Shown: positions 1 to 8,477, counted from the stretch's first letter. The stretch: 64,000 bases of DNA from Desulfococcus multivorans (GCF_001854245.1 NZ_CP015381.1:460001-524000), one strand, 5' to 3'. Translations and numbers: made by a program. Notes: generated by a model not told the origin, from the sequence alone.

Positions 1-9
1 TCCAGGCGG

Positions 10-1177
10 CCGCACCGATCTCCGATGCCGAAAGGCGTTGAGCACGCCTGAAATAGTTTCTCCTGTTCCGCCGTCTTGACCGCACCGATCTCCGATGCCG
101 AAAGGCGTTGAGCACTTGTAGACCGTTACAGGAGCCATCAACAGCACAGGCCGCACCGATCTCCGATGCCGAAAGGCGTTGAGCACCGGAGCAAAACGTT
201 GTTGCGCTTCAGCGGATCCTCCGCACCGATCTCCGATGCCGAAAGGCGTTGAGCACAGGTCGAAGACCGGGCAAAGAAGATTGTTTCGGAGCCCGCACCG
301 ATCTCCGATGCCGAAAGGCGTTGAGCACTTTTGATCAGACAGATGAAGCAGTATGGCAACGACCGCACCGATCTCCGATGCCGAAAGGCGTTGAGCACTG
401 TGACACTACCAGGATCAACAACTGTCATTGTTGTCCGCACCGATCTCCGATGCCGAAAGGCGTTGAGCACACGGAGCCCCTCGACTACACCCGGGTGGAT
501 CCCGTCCGCACCGATCTCCGATGCCGAAAGGCGTTGAGCACTGCTAACCCGCCGGCAATGTGAACGGGACCCGAACCGCACCGATCTCCGATGCCGAAAG
601 GCGTTGAGCACGGACGTTGCACGATATTTTCCAGGGCGGTGAGATTCCGCACCGATCTCCGATGCCGAAAGGCGTTGAGCACTTGCACTTCTTTTCCGAA
701 GGCCCAGCAGCCTTCGCCCGCACCGATCTCCGATGCCGAAAGGCGTTGAGCACTTGTGTGGTCGACGGATCGGCTCGGGTGCCGGCGACCGCACCGATCT
801 CCGATGCCGAAAGGCGTTGAGCACGGGCTTTGATAGCCACAGCGCAAACGCTCCGAGCTCCGCACCGATCTCCGATGCCGAAAGGCGTTGAGCACGGGCT
901 TTGATAGCCACAGCGCAAACGCTCCGAGCTCCGCACCGATCTCCGATGCCGAAAGGCGTTGAGCACAGATGTCCAAAAGGAGGGCCGTCATTCAGCAACT
1001 CCCGCACCGATCTCCGATGCCGAAAGGCGTTGAGCACTCGTCGGAATACTCCAAGCCGAACAGATCCACCACCGCACCGATCTCCGATGCCGAAAGGCGT
1101 TGAGCACAGTTGTTCGATCTCCCCCTCGAACGCCCGCTTAACCGCACCGATCTCCGATGCCGAAAGGCGTTGAGCAC
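10..1177 (+). CRISPR. CRISPR array 1 (17 repeats, 16 spacers, continues left of window)
   Basis: Seventeen identical 36-bp repeats (start CCGCACCGATC, end GGCGTTGAGCAC) at 10, 80, 151, 221, 293, 363, 435, 506, 576, 647, 718, 789, 860, 931, 1002, 1072 and 1142 are separated by spacers of 34-36 bp. The repeat holds a small stem (GCC-GAAA-GGC) and ends in TTGAGCAC, which resembles the usual 3' end of repeats that becomes the crRNA 5' handle, so plus-strand transcription is inferred. The leader would then lie left of the window. Spacers 825-859 and 896-930 are identical. No cas gene lies nearby. The many short ORFs here are translations of the repeat, not genes. Confidence 0.98.
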
Positions 1178-1600
1178 TCTTCATATTGAGCGAGGGTGAT
1201 CAATATGCTGCGCACGGTTCCGCGAGGCCGTGACATCCTGATTGGAAACGAAGGCTGCGGTTGATCGCGGGCTTATCCCGCTGCCGGGCGCTCGTGTCGC
1301 CGCGACGGCAAAGGGCTCGATCGCTTTCGCCTCTTTAGTTCGGAACCATTTGCGGGCCGTCGTCGCTCCCGCATGGGATCCCGGGAGAAAGCTCTGTCCC
1401 AGTCGCCGCGTGTCAGCGGCGTTCTTAAACTGCACCAACCCCGTCGGGCTGAAAATGCGTGATCGATCTTCTTCCTTTCTTTTCCTCTCCCATCATCTTC
1501 TTCCCAAAACATCGACTTTTTCCGTACCATCACATGAGGCGGTACATTGCCGATAGCGCGAAACCGGAAAAAGAAATGTCGTCATTGCGGTACGGAATCA
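1178..1600. other. Gene-free stretch after CRISPR array 1
   Basis: No reading frame here has a convincing ribosome site or recognisable protein. It joins the trailer side of the CRISPR array to the tandem repeat that starts at 1601. Confidence 0.6.
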
Positions 1601-1950
1601 GGGCGGACACACAGGTCCGCCCCTACGGTGACCGTGATGTCATATGATCTGGCCGTCGTGGCAGGGGGTTGTCGCAACAGGGCCGTATTTGGCGGGGTAT
1701 GGAACATCGTTAGGTGGGGTGCGGGATGAGGGCGGACACGCAGGTCCGCCCCTACGGTGACCGTGATGGCATATGATCTGGCCGTCGTGGCAGGGGGTTG
1801 CCGCAACAGGGCCGTATTTGGCGGGGTATGGAACATCGGTTGGTGGGGTGCGGGATGAGGGCGGACACGCAGGTCCGCCCCTACATTGACCGTGATGTCA
1901 TATCATCCGGGCATCGGGGTTTGGGTTTGGCGCAACGGGGCCGTATATCG
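1601..1950. repeat. 129-bp tandem repeat with GGGCGGAC palindrome
   Basis: Two complete units (1601-1729, 1730-1858) and a partial third (from 1859) repeat with a 129-bp period. Each unit begins with an inverted repeat GGGCGGAC-6 nt-GTCCGCCC followed by CCTAC. A diverged relative lies at 37141-37260, so this is a dispersed intergenic palindrome family rather than a local duplication only. No protein is supported. Confidence 0.85.
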
Positions 1951-2049
1951 CGGTTGGTTCCCGGGTTCCCCCGGATTTCCGATCATCGTGCCGAACCCGT
2001 GCGGTGACCGCGATTCCATACCTCTTGATGCCGGCCTGGAAGGCACGGG

Positions 2050-2451
2050 TCAAGAGGTACGCTTCTTGATTTTCAGTTTTTCGTTCTTCAGGCTGTTGAT
2101 GCAGAGCTCCAGAAAAACCGCCCACGGCAGATCGGCCTCGGCTGATTCGTTGGCGTGGTCGATAATCCGCTCAATTCTCGGATACATCTCCATCGCTTTA
2201 GCCGAGAACCCCTTGCCGTGTTTGGTATTGACGCTGTTTATCATCGGCGGCGGGGGAAACACCTCGGGGTCATACCGATGCAGCCGCAGCCATGACTCCA
2301 CCGACAGCGCCTTCTGTTTCCCACTGGCGATCCGCCCCAGGACCGGGGCGCTGACACCGGCGGCTCGGCTTAGCTTCGCCAGTTGGCCGCGCTCCTTCTG
2401 ATACTTCGCAAGGATTTTCCGAATCTCGTCGCATTTAAGGCCCTCCGGCAT
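2050..2451 (-). CDS. XRE-like phage-type repressor
   Basis: A 133-residue protein with a helix-turn-helix in its first half (around LAKLSRAAGVSAPVLGRI, where LAKLSRAAG is the first helix and VSAPVLGRIA the recognition helix) and a basic C-terminus (KNEKLKIKKR). The start at 2451 was chosen over an upstream ATG at 2523 because an AGGAG lies nine bases ahead of it. It reads away from the replication gene at 2915, the classic repressor/early-gene layout, and two matching 17-bp operator candidates lie between them. It probably represses both promoters. It lacks a visible S24 cleavage domain, so induction would not be LexA-like. Confidence 0.75.
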   Translation of the reverse strand: MPEGLKCDEIRKILAKYQKERGQLAKLSRAAGVSAPVLGRIASGKQKALSVESWLRLHRYDPEVFPPPPMINSVNTKHGKGFSAKAMEMYPRIERIIDHANESAEADLPWAVFLELCINSLKNEKLKIKKRTS

Positions 2452-2914
2452 TTTTTTGTTCTCCTGCTGAAAATTTCTATTCGTTAGTATCTTTCTATAA
2501 ACGCCTTTTAAGCTTACAGGCAAGCGAATTACTTGACTTATAATTTTCTTTCTGATAGAAATATAACCCTGTGATGTGAATCAAGTATCGATTCGATTTT
2601 AAAAAAATTATCGCGCCCGGATAACAAACACCCTGAGTCAGCACAAGTATGCCAAAAAGAATAGCAAAGATCGCGATGTTGTACGATATTCGGCCATCGG
2701 TGCGTTATTTCCGCCGCTGTTAAAAATATGTGACAACTTTGATATCTCACGGTGTTTGTTTTTCCAAAAAGATACTTTCTTCTCGGTAGAAATTTTCTAA
2801 CTAACCATAATTAAAGGCAATAGCTTAAGTCATAGGTTGTAGCGGCGTAGCAACCCAGGCAGCCGGAAAGGCAAAATGGATCGGTTCCTATTCTGACACA
2901 AACGGAGAGAGAAA
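2452..2914. promoter_or_regulatory. Divergent control region with two 17-bp operator candidates
   Basis: AT-rich intergenic DNA between the repressor and the replication gene. Two sites have the same layout and spacing: 2545-2561 (TTTCTTTCTGATAGAAA) and 2776-2792 (TTTCTTCTCGGTAGAAA), each TTTCT and AGAAA arms around seven bases. A half-matching site begins at 2474 (TTTCTATTCGTTAGTAT). One site sits toward each divergent gene. Binding by the neighbouring repressor is inferred. Confidence 0.6.
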
Positions 2915-3634
2915 ATGTCAATCGAACATCCCACCGAAAACTGGACAAGATTCCCGAACAGCATTCTGGACAACCTCGACCGATACTCCGGAAACGAGCT
3001 CAAGGTTCTGGCGCTCATGATCCGCAAGAATCTCGGATGGCGCGATCCGAACAAAAAGTATGCCGTGAAATACATCGCCGCGAAGACGGGCCTCTCGAAG
3101 CCCACGGCCCGGAAGGCGATTGGTTCCCTGCTGGAAAAGGCGGCGATTGACGAAATTTCTTCAGGGAAGCGGTGCACGCGACGATTCGAGATTAATCTGG
3201 AAGCGCTGGGGAAGGGTGAGAAGGCCTCTGCGAAGAAGAACGAGGCAGCCGTGCCGAAGGCTGTCGTCCGGCCCAAAATTCAAACGGTAACCCGGGAAAA
3301 AAATTTGCCCGTACCGGTAAAAGATTTTCCCCCGTCAACAGTCGGGACCGGGAAAAAAATTTTACCTGTACAGGTAAAAAAATTTGACCGGAACATGGCA
3401 AAAATTTTGACCCAGTATAAGAAACCAGTAAAAGAAACCAGGGGGAAGAAACCAGCAGCCCCCCACCGCCTTTTTTCAAAACCTGTTTACACGAAAGAAG
3501 ACTGGCACGCCGACGAAACCGACGAGCGGTTGAAAGAGATCAACAGGGAAATCATGGAAGTATGCGGCGGTCCGGATCCGGTTTGGGAAGCTGAGCTTAG
3601 AGCGCTCGAGCGGGAAATCCGGGAGACATGGTAA
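2915..3634 (+). CDS. Phage O-like replication initiation protein
   Basis: A 239-residue protein. Residues about 1-95 (starting MSIEHPTENWTRFPNSIL, with LDRYSGNELKVLALMIRKN and KTGLSKPTARKAIGSLLEKA) match the winged-helix domain of phage replication protein O, which binds the replication origin. The middle (about 105-190) is lysine-rich, low-complexity and repeats PVPVKDF/LPVQVKKFD-like segments; AT-rich codons there might form part of an origin. The C-terminus (KEINREIMEVCGGPDPVWEAELRALEREI) could contact the helicase loader. GGAGAGAG precedes the start. It overlaps the next gene by seven bases, so the two are co-translated. Confidence 0.8.
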   Translation: MSIEHPTENWTRFPNSILDNLDRYSGNELKVLALMIRKNLGWRDPNKKYAVKYIAAKTGLSKPTARKAIGSLLEKAAIDEISSGKRCTRRFEINLEALGKGEKASAKKNEAAVPKAVVRPKIQTVTREKNLPVPVKDFPPSTVGTGKKILPVQVKKFDRNMAKILTQYKKPVKETRGKKPAAPHRLFSKPVYTKEDWHADETDERLKEINREIMEVCGGPDPVWEAELRALEREIRETW

Positions 3635-4107
3635 GGCTGGTTCGGGGTATGGCCGAGATTTACGGCAGGCGTTACAGCCCCGACGCCCTGAAATTGGTCA
3701 TGCTGTCTTTGGATGATTACAGCTACGACGAGGTCCGGGAGGCTATCGCCCAAGTGCTCAAGAAAAGCCGCTTCTGCCCGACCCCCATGGAGATCATCCA
3801 GGAGATCAACGCACTGAAGGCGGCGCGCCGGGAGTGGGGGTGGCATCCGCCGGCAAGCCTGCAACAAGCGCAACGCCGCCTCTTTCGTCAAGAGGAGCTG
3901 GCCGACGCGTTTTTGCGACTGTTCCCAAAAGAGCAAGCCGAGCTGAAACAGGCCTTCCTGTCCGAGACCAACGCGTTCATTCGCAGGCGTTCCGAGAAAA
4001 CCGAACCGGAGCGGTTGGCCCGGAACACCTCGTTCAAACTGTTTCTGGAAGATCGATGGGACGGCGAGGATCGCCGCGAAAACGCCGTGTCCGAGACGGC
4101 GAACTAA
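3628..4107 (+). CDS. Possible helicase-loader/inhibitor-like replication accessory protein
   Basis: A 159-residue helical protein. Residues about 10-60 (YSPDALKLVMLSLDDYSYDE, then AIAQVLKKSRFCPTPMEI) have the pattern of the N-terminal helical domain of phage SPP1 G39P-type proteins, which bind the replicative helicase: a helix, a D-Y-Y-E turn, and an R-F-x-P-T-P-x-E-I end. This is a family-pattern match, not a proof. Its start codon lies inside the stop region of the O-like gene, consistent with a paired function in loading the host helicase. A second ATG at 3652 is an alternative start. Confidence 0.5.
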   Translation: MVRLVRGMAEIYGRRYSPDALKLVMLSLDDYSYDEVREAIAQVLKKSRFCPTPMEIIQEINALKAARREWGWHPPASLQQAQRRLFRQEELADAFLRLFPKEQAELKQAFLSETNAFIRRRSEKTEPERLARNTSFKLFLEDRWDGEDRRENAVSETAN

Positions 4108-4170
4108 CCGCTCTGCCCTGTTTCAACCCCAGAAAACGAACCGCATAACCCCGATACCAAGGAGTCTGGC

Positions 4171-4395
4171 ATGGATATCACCCCGGAATGGTTTGACACA
4201 TGGTTCGATGCAAAATTCCCGGAAGAGGAATACGGACCAAAGGACATCCGCAGAATCATGGGCATCGGCAAGAGCCGCGTATACAGGGCCATCGATTCCG
4301 GAGAGCTGGAGGCGATCCGGGTCGGGACCTGGTGGCTGGTGCCCAGGCCCGCCCTCAAGGCGTGGCTTCTGGCCGGATACAACCTCAACAACTGA
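4171..4395 (+). CDS. Small helix-turn-helix (excisionase-type) DNA-binding protein
   Basis: A 74-residue protein. Residues 22-60 (GPKDIRRIMGIGKSRVYRAI then GELEAIRVGTWWLVPRPAL) follow the HTH_17/excisionase pattern: helix-turn-helix, acidic turn, and a basic wing ending in a W-x-V-P-R motif. AAGGAG lies seven bases before the ATG. In phage-like elements such proteins act as excisionase or as a regulator. It is preceded by the replication genes and followed closely by a 51-residue ORF on the same strand. No integrase is in this module, so an excision role is only a possibility. Confidence 0.7.
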   Translation: MDITPEWFDTWFDAKFPEEEYGPKDIRRIMGIGKSRVYRAIDSGELEAIRVGTWWLVPRPALKAWLLAGYNLNN

Positions 4396-4412
4396 AAAAG
4401 GAGGCATTGATC

Positions 4413-4568
4413 ATGATGAAATACATCGTCTATCTTGGCGCCGTCGTGGCGTTGCTGGATTCGATGACCCGGGCCCTCGAAGACGGCAAGATCACCAAGG
4501 ATGAATGGGTCGGGATCCTGAAGGATGTGGCAAGGGCCGTCCTGGCGACAGGAGGTCGGGCGGCATAA
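4413..4568 (+). CDS. 51-residue hypothetical protein
   Basis: ATG-ATG start behind a perfect AAGGAGG (4397-4403). The peptide begins MMKYIVYLGAVVALLDSM, a short hydrophobic helix, then an acidic/basic helical part (EDGKITKDEWVGILKDVARA) and ends GGRAA. The hydrophobic stretch is short for a membrane helix. Size and place in a phage-like module recall small holin-like or structural proteins, but no family is recognised. Confidence 0.6.
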   Translation: MMKYIVYLGAVVALLDSMTRALEDGKITKDEWVGILKDVARAVLATGGRAA

Positions 4569-4714
4569 TGGGCGATCTCAGCGGGAATTTCAGCGCATCG
4601 GCCGTTTTTTTTGGATTGCCGTGCCGGTTTGTCCCCAAGCGTCCCACACGAAAAGACGTTATCTGGTAAGAAGCGGGTAAACATTAACCCCAAACCTGAA
4701 AGGAGGACAACATC

Positions 4715-5077
4715 ATGGCCATTCTACCGCTCGACTGGGAACAGGACTCGCTCGTTGCGGCGTCTCTTCTGGAAAACGGCGCCGACGATCTCAACTGGAC
4801 CCTGGCCGCCGACGCCCGCATCAAGACCGCTGAAAACCCCACGGGCATCGGCCCGGTCGCCTACAACGGCAGGCCCAAGGATGAAACCGGGAAGGTGGAC
4901 CTCAAGGAGGGCAGCCCCCGGGACGCGCTGTTCATCTTCTACAAGGCCGACGAGTCGGTGCGCGCCACCCTCGAGGCCCAGGACCCTGCCGACGTGGCGG
5001 AGACCATCGCCGACTTCCTCGCGAACCACGGCGGTGACGTCGCCGCCATGACGGCCCTGGCCCCGACCGTCGTCTAG
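4715..5077 (+). CDS. 120-residue hypothetical protein of the phage-like module
   Basis: Strong AAAGGAGGACA ribosome site before the ATG. The sequence is acidic and alanine-rich (MAILPLDWEQDSLVAASLLE at the start, then NWTLAADARI), with no membrane helix or cysteines. No family is recognised. It is followed at 5101 by a terminator, so the segment from 2915 to 5077 may be one transcription unit. Confidence 0.6.
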   Translation: MAILPLDWEQDSLVAASLLENGADDLNWTLAADARIKTAENPTGIGPVAYNGRPKDETGKVDLKEGSPRDALFIFYKADESVRATLEAQDPADVAETIADFLANHGGDVAAMTALAPTVV

Positions 5078-5100
5078 GCCGGATAAACCCTTCAACCCGC

Positions 5101-5140
5101 AAAAGCCTGGTGGCCCGTATGGGGCTTCCGGGCTTTTTTT
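5101..5140 (+). terminator. Rho-independent terminator
   Basis: AAAAGCC...GGCTTTT stem with an internal CCC/GGG pairing and a run of eight T, 23 bases after the stop of the 120-residue gene. Confidence 0.75.
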
Positions 5141-5288
5141 TACTCAAATCGACGTTCGTGACAGTGATCGGAAAGAGACTGAAGGCTGAAGGGGGATCAG
5201 GGCGTCGAGTCGAATCTGTTTTCAGCTCGCTCTCGAAACAGCGTCTCTGCCGGAAGGCTGGACCCAGGATTAACGGAGGTTTCGGAAT

Positions 5289-6572
5289 ATGGCATTCAAG
5301 CAATGTTCGTCCCTGCTGGCGGATCTCATTCAGGCCGGGGCGGAGAAAAGATGGAAGATGGAATACAAGGGCATCGTCAACACCGGCGATACCTTCGGCG
5401 GAAGGGCGGTGGGCCCGGCTGCCTGGCAAAGCAAGGACAAGGCATTCGTCCTGTTGATGTTCCGGGAGGATGCGGTCTGCGAGTACGACCTCCTGCAGAC
5501 GGACCCTGAAAGCACCGTGGAGATGGTGGATTTCATGGGGAGCTACGGCCATGCGCCGGACGAGCTCCTGGAGGCCACGCGGGTCGCCTTCACGGCCAAC
5601 GCGGCCTATGCGGCCCCACCCCCGGACACCACGCCCCGGGAGATCTTCTATGCCGTGGCCGGACACTGCGACGCCGAGGGCGTCGGCGGTGCGTTCGAAG
5701 CGGCGTCCGCCAATCCCGAGGGGCAGCTCATCACCCTGGGCCGCACCGAGGCGGCCGGCCTGCTCCGGTCCGTTGTCTTTTTTGAAAACGTTCAGCTTCC
5801 CAAAAAGCCCGTTGCCTCGGCCCGGCTCAAGTTCACGGCGGACGGCGGGGAAGCCCTGGTCCGGGACCTGATGACCGTCACCGAATGGACCGGGAGCGAC
5901 TACGTCGCCTTGGGGGAATGGGAGAACGGCATGTGGAAGATCTCCGAGGGGGGCATCGACCTGAACGGGCTCGCCCCCCAGCTCGTCCTGGACGGGGTGA
6001 CCCACTTCAGGATCAGCGTGGACCCCGTTGACAACGGCGGGGGCGGGATCTGGATCACCGTCAACGACACCGGGGGGCAGCCGGTCGGGAGTCTCTTCAC
6101 CGAGGATCCGATTACCGCGCCCGCGACCTTCCTCGTGGAATGCAGCCCCATCGGCGAGGGCCGGATTCTGGGTCACGTCAACATCAGCTTCAACAGCGCC
6201 GAGACCCATTCGTGGTGCACGGATCTCAAGGCCGTCGCCCGGACCGCGGGCAAGACGGAGGACCCCCTTGTCGCGCACATCGGCATCACCCCGAACCCGG
6301 CGTTGCCCACCGGGCAGAGCCAGCGGGCCGCGATCCTGGCGGGGCAACGGGCAATGCGAACCCACTGGGACCTCACCCAGGCCTGGGCCCCGGGCGCGGC
6401 GGTGCAGTCCCCCAACTTCGCGCCCATGCTCAACGCGCTCCTCACGGACAGCGCCTACGAACCCGGCCGGAACCTGGCCGTCGTCATCGAGAGCCGGTTC
6501 CCGGGAAAGACGGCGGTAAACATCGACCGCCGGTGCCGGGCCGGAAGCGATATCGTGCTGAAGATCAACTGA
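5289..6572 (+). CDS. 427-residue hypothetical protein, possibly virion-related
   Basis: Starts behind GGAGG (5276-5280). The protein looks soluble, beta-rich and without cysteine clusters, signal peptide or known catalytic motifs. The N-terminal third (MAFKQCSSLLADLIQAGAEK, then MEYKGIVNTGDTFGG) is charged. The central part has repeated beta-strand-like segments (PVASARLKFTADGGEALVRD, HFRISVDPVDNGGGGIWITV). Strong GC-rich coding bias gives a long opposite-strand frame (4932-6581) that is only a shadow. Position between a terminator and a small membrane protein in a phage-like module suggests a structural or host-interaction role, but I do not recognise the family. Confidence 0.6.
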   Translation: MAFKQCSSLLADLIQAGAEKRWKMEYKGIVNTGDTFGGRAVGPAAWQSKDKAFVLLMFREDAVCEYDLLQTDPESTVEMVDFMGSYGHAPDELLEATRVAFTANAAYAAPPPDTTPREIFYAVAGHCDAEGVGGAFEAASANPEGQLITLGRTEAAGLLRSVVFFENVQLPKKPVASARLKFTADGGEALVRDLMTVTEWTGSDYVALGEWENGMWKISEGGIDLNGLAPQLVLDGVTHFRISVDPVDNGGGGIWITVNDTGGQPVGSLFTEDPITAPATFLVECSPIGEGRILGHVNISFNSAETHSWCTDLKAVARTAGKTEDPLVAHIGITPNPALPTGQSQRAAILAGQRAMRTHWDLTQAWAPGAAVQSPNFAPMLNALLTDSAYEPGRNLAVVIESRFPGKTAVNIDRRCRAGSDIVLKIN

Positions 6573-6640
6573 GAACTGCAATGTCCCTTCCGCTTCGGCG
6601 CCCAGGCCGGAGGGGAGGGGCCGGAAAGGAGGTTAAGGAC

Positions 6641-7102
6641 ATGCCGACAGTCGAGATTCCCGAGCTCTGGGGTGTTGTCACGGCCGTGGTCCTGGCGCTC
6701 ATCGGCTGGCTCCAGTCGGCCGCCCGGACGGCCGCGAGCCTGCGACATCTCCAAGGCAGCATCAAGCGCCTGAACCTGAAGGTCGAGAACGCCGCATCCA
6801 GGTCGGACCTGAGAGAGAACATCGCCCTGGTCATGGCGGAGATCAAGGAGACGCGCCTGGCGATCACGGAGATTGACCGCCGCCGGGAGTTTGCCGGAAG
6901 CGAGTTTCACGAATTCCGCGAACGCATGGCCGGCGAGCTCGCAACGCTCCGTGCCCGGATGAAAACCCATCCCCGCCCCGACCCTCCCGAAGCTGATCCG
7001 GGCGGCTCTTGTAACCTGTTCGCACCGTCGGGACATCGGCTTGCAACCCTGCCCAAAAAGACCAACGCCACGGCGCCCGGGGAGGCGGTTTTGAAAGGGT
7101 GA
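6641..7102 (+). CDS. Small membrane-anchored coiled-coil protein with a chimeric C-terminus
   Basis: 153 residues, start behind AAAGGAGG (6625-6632). Residues about 8-26 (WGVVTAVVLALIGWLQSAA) form one membrane helix, followed by a coiled coil to about residue 110 (RHLQGSIKRLNLKVENAA, IKETRLAITEIDRRREF). This layout resembles small phage membrane proteins such as the DUF2730 type. From about residue 124 the code runs into a dispersed repeat (from 7011), which also occurs at 27479 and 28905, so the last ~30 residues are probably not original and the gene is likely truncated. Confidence 0.55.
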   Translation: MPTVEIPELWGVVTAVVLALIGWLQSAARTAASLRHLQGSIKRLNLKVENAASRSDLRENIALVMAEIKETRLAITEIDRRREFAGSEFHEFRERMAGELATLRARMKTHPRPDPPEADPGGSCNLFAPSGHRLATLPKKTNATAPGEAVLKG

Positions 7103-7294
7103 ACGCCCCGAAAGCACCCGGCAGCTGTTGAGCCCAATTTCCCCGTGATCGGCGGCCCGCAATTGTGCAATATGCCGGGCCGCCGGGTCATGACGGCCTG
7201 CATCGAAAACGCGTCGGCATCCACCCGGGGTGCCGACCCACGTCAGCCGCTATTACCTTCCACGTATTCGACCTTCCGCATTCCGATCTCCGTA
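7011..7294 (+). repeat. Composite dispersed repeat, copy a (segments R1 and R2)
   Basis: R1 (7011-7093) matches 27479-27575 and 28905-28975. R2 (about 7145-7294, containing GATCGGCGGCCCGC and CCGCTATTACCTTCCA) matches about 29020-29165. The block ends where the conserved promoter element (R3) begins. On the minus strand R1 reads as part of an open frame shared by the copies, so it may be the end of an old insertion element. Confidence 0.8.
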
Positions 7295-7400
7295 TCTCTT
7301 CATCACCTTGTTATGTTGGATCAGGCCGATAGGTATTTATACCTATGCGACAATAGGTACTTGTGCGCATTGACCGGAGAGAAGAAAAGTTTTAAGATCG
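7295..7400 (+). promoter_or_regulatory. Conserved promoter/operator element R3, copy a, ahead of mrr
   Basis: Contains a perfect inverted repeat ATAGGTATTTATACCTAT (7329-7346), then a second inverted repeat (7346-7369; TGCG-A-CAA arms against TTG-TG-CGCA), then TTGACC (7370-7375), a 17-bp gap and TAAGAT (7393-7398), a good sigma-70 promoter. The same order and near-identical sequence precede the other Mrr-family gene (51643-51742) and a membrane protein gene (29170-29272). The inverted repeats lie just upstream of -35, a position for an activator or repressor. Confidence 0.7.
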
Positions 7401-7559
7401 CGCTCGGATTTGGAGACGGCGGTAAAAAAATGGGATTCGTTTGGCGTATTGCCTATTTTTCACTGAAGCGGGCTGCGTTTCAGTTGGAATGGAACGAAAG
7501 GGGAAATGCCCGAATGCCGCCTCAATATCCGAGTATCCGATAAACATTGGAGGTGCCGA

Positions 7560-8477
7560 TTGGCTGTACCGGATTTTCAATCATTGATGCTGCCCATACT
7601 CAAATTCGCCGCTGACGGCAACGAGCATTCACTGCAGGCAACCCGAGAGGCGTTGGCTAACCGGTTAGGGCTTTCACAGGAAGATCTTGACGAAAGACTG
7701 CCAAGTGGAAGGCAGACCACTTTTGCAAACCGGGTAGCATGGGCCAAGGCCTATCTCACACAGGCAGGTGTGCTGGAATCTCCCAAAAGGGGGATGTTTC
7801 ACATATCCGACCGTGGACGGAAAGTTCTGGCGGAAAGTCCGGATCGAATTGATATCAAGTACCTTGAGCGTTTTCCTGAGTTTCAGGAGTTCCGGCAGGC
7901 GAGCAACAAAAATCGCACCGATAAAGTGACGCAGACAAATGACAAGGAAACAAGCCCCACAACGCCGGAGGAAACGCTGGAACAGGCATATCAGCAACTG
8001 CGCGACGAGGTTGCCAATGAACTGCTTCACCTCATCAACGGGAATAGCCCCGAGTTTTTTGAGCGGTTGGTGGTACACTTGCTCGTCGCCATGGGCTATG
8101 GCGGTTCGGTCAAAGAAGCGGGGAAAGCTACAAGAAAAACCGCAGATGAGGGCATAGACGGCGTCATCAAGGAAGATCGCCTCGGCCTCGATGCCATATA
8201 CCTCCAGGCGAAAAGATGGGAAGCGGTTGTCGGCCGTCCCGAAATACAGAAATTTGTCGGTGCGCTGCATGGCCAACGTGCAAAGAAAGGCGTCTTCATC
8301 ACAACCAGTCGCTTTTCAAGGGAAGCACTCGACTATGTCGGACAAATTGATCCGAAAGTTGTCTTGATTGATGGAGCCGATCTTGTCCAGTTGATGATAG
8401 ATCACGGGGTCGGGGTCAGTTCGGCAGCCGTTTACGAGGTCAGGAAGGTTGACACAGATTTCTTTATCGAGGAGTGA
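7560..8477 (+). CDS. mrr: Mrr-type restriction endonuclease (type IV)
   Basis: 305 residues, close to the 304 of E. coli Mrr, and collinear with it. Start TTG at 7560 was chosen because GGAGG (7549-7553) sits six bases before it and it gives the family N-terminus (LAVPDFQSLMLPILKF). Residues about 1-90 are the winged-helix Mrr N-domain (RVAWAKAYLTQAGVLESPKR). Residues about 155-290 are the PD-(D/E)xK nuclease: FFERLVVHLLVAMGYGG, the acidic DEGIDG and the QAKRW lysine, then KKGVFITTSRFS. It cleaves modified foreign DNA in known members. It is driven by the R3 promoter upstream. Confidence 0.9.
   Translation: MAVPDFQSLMLPILKFAADGNEHSLQATREALANRLGLSQEDLDERLPSGRQTTFANRVAWAKAYLTQAGVLESPKRGMFHISDRGRKVLAESPDRIDIKYLERFPEFQEFRQASNKNRTDKVTQTNDKETSPTTPEETLEQAYQQLRDEVANELLHLINGNSPEFFERLVVHLLVAMGYGGSVKEAGKATRKTADEGIDGVIKEDRLGLDAIYLQAKRWEAVVGRPEIQKFVGALHGQRAKKGVFITTSRFSREALDYVGQIDPKVVLIDGADLVQLMIDHGVGVSSAAVYEVRKVDTDFFIEE

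Noticed and set aside
138-1184. 348-codon minus frame and other long frames across CRISPR array 1
   Set aside because: They are translations of the 36-bp repeat and spacers; the same peptide recurs in every frame.
2538-2750. 70-codon minus frame between repressor and O-like gene
   Set aside because: Spans the operator region and has no ribosome site or family.
4932-6581. 549-codon minus-strand frame
   Set aside because: Shadow of the 427-residue plus gene; no ribosome site, proline/glycine/arginine-rich composition typical of an antisense frame.
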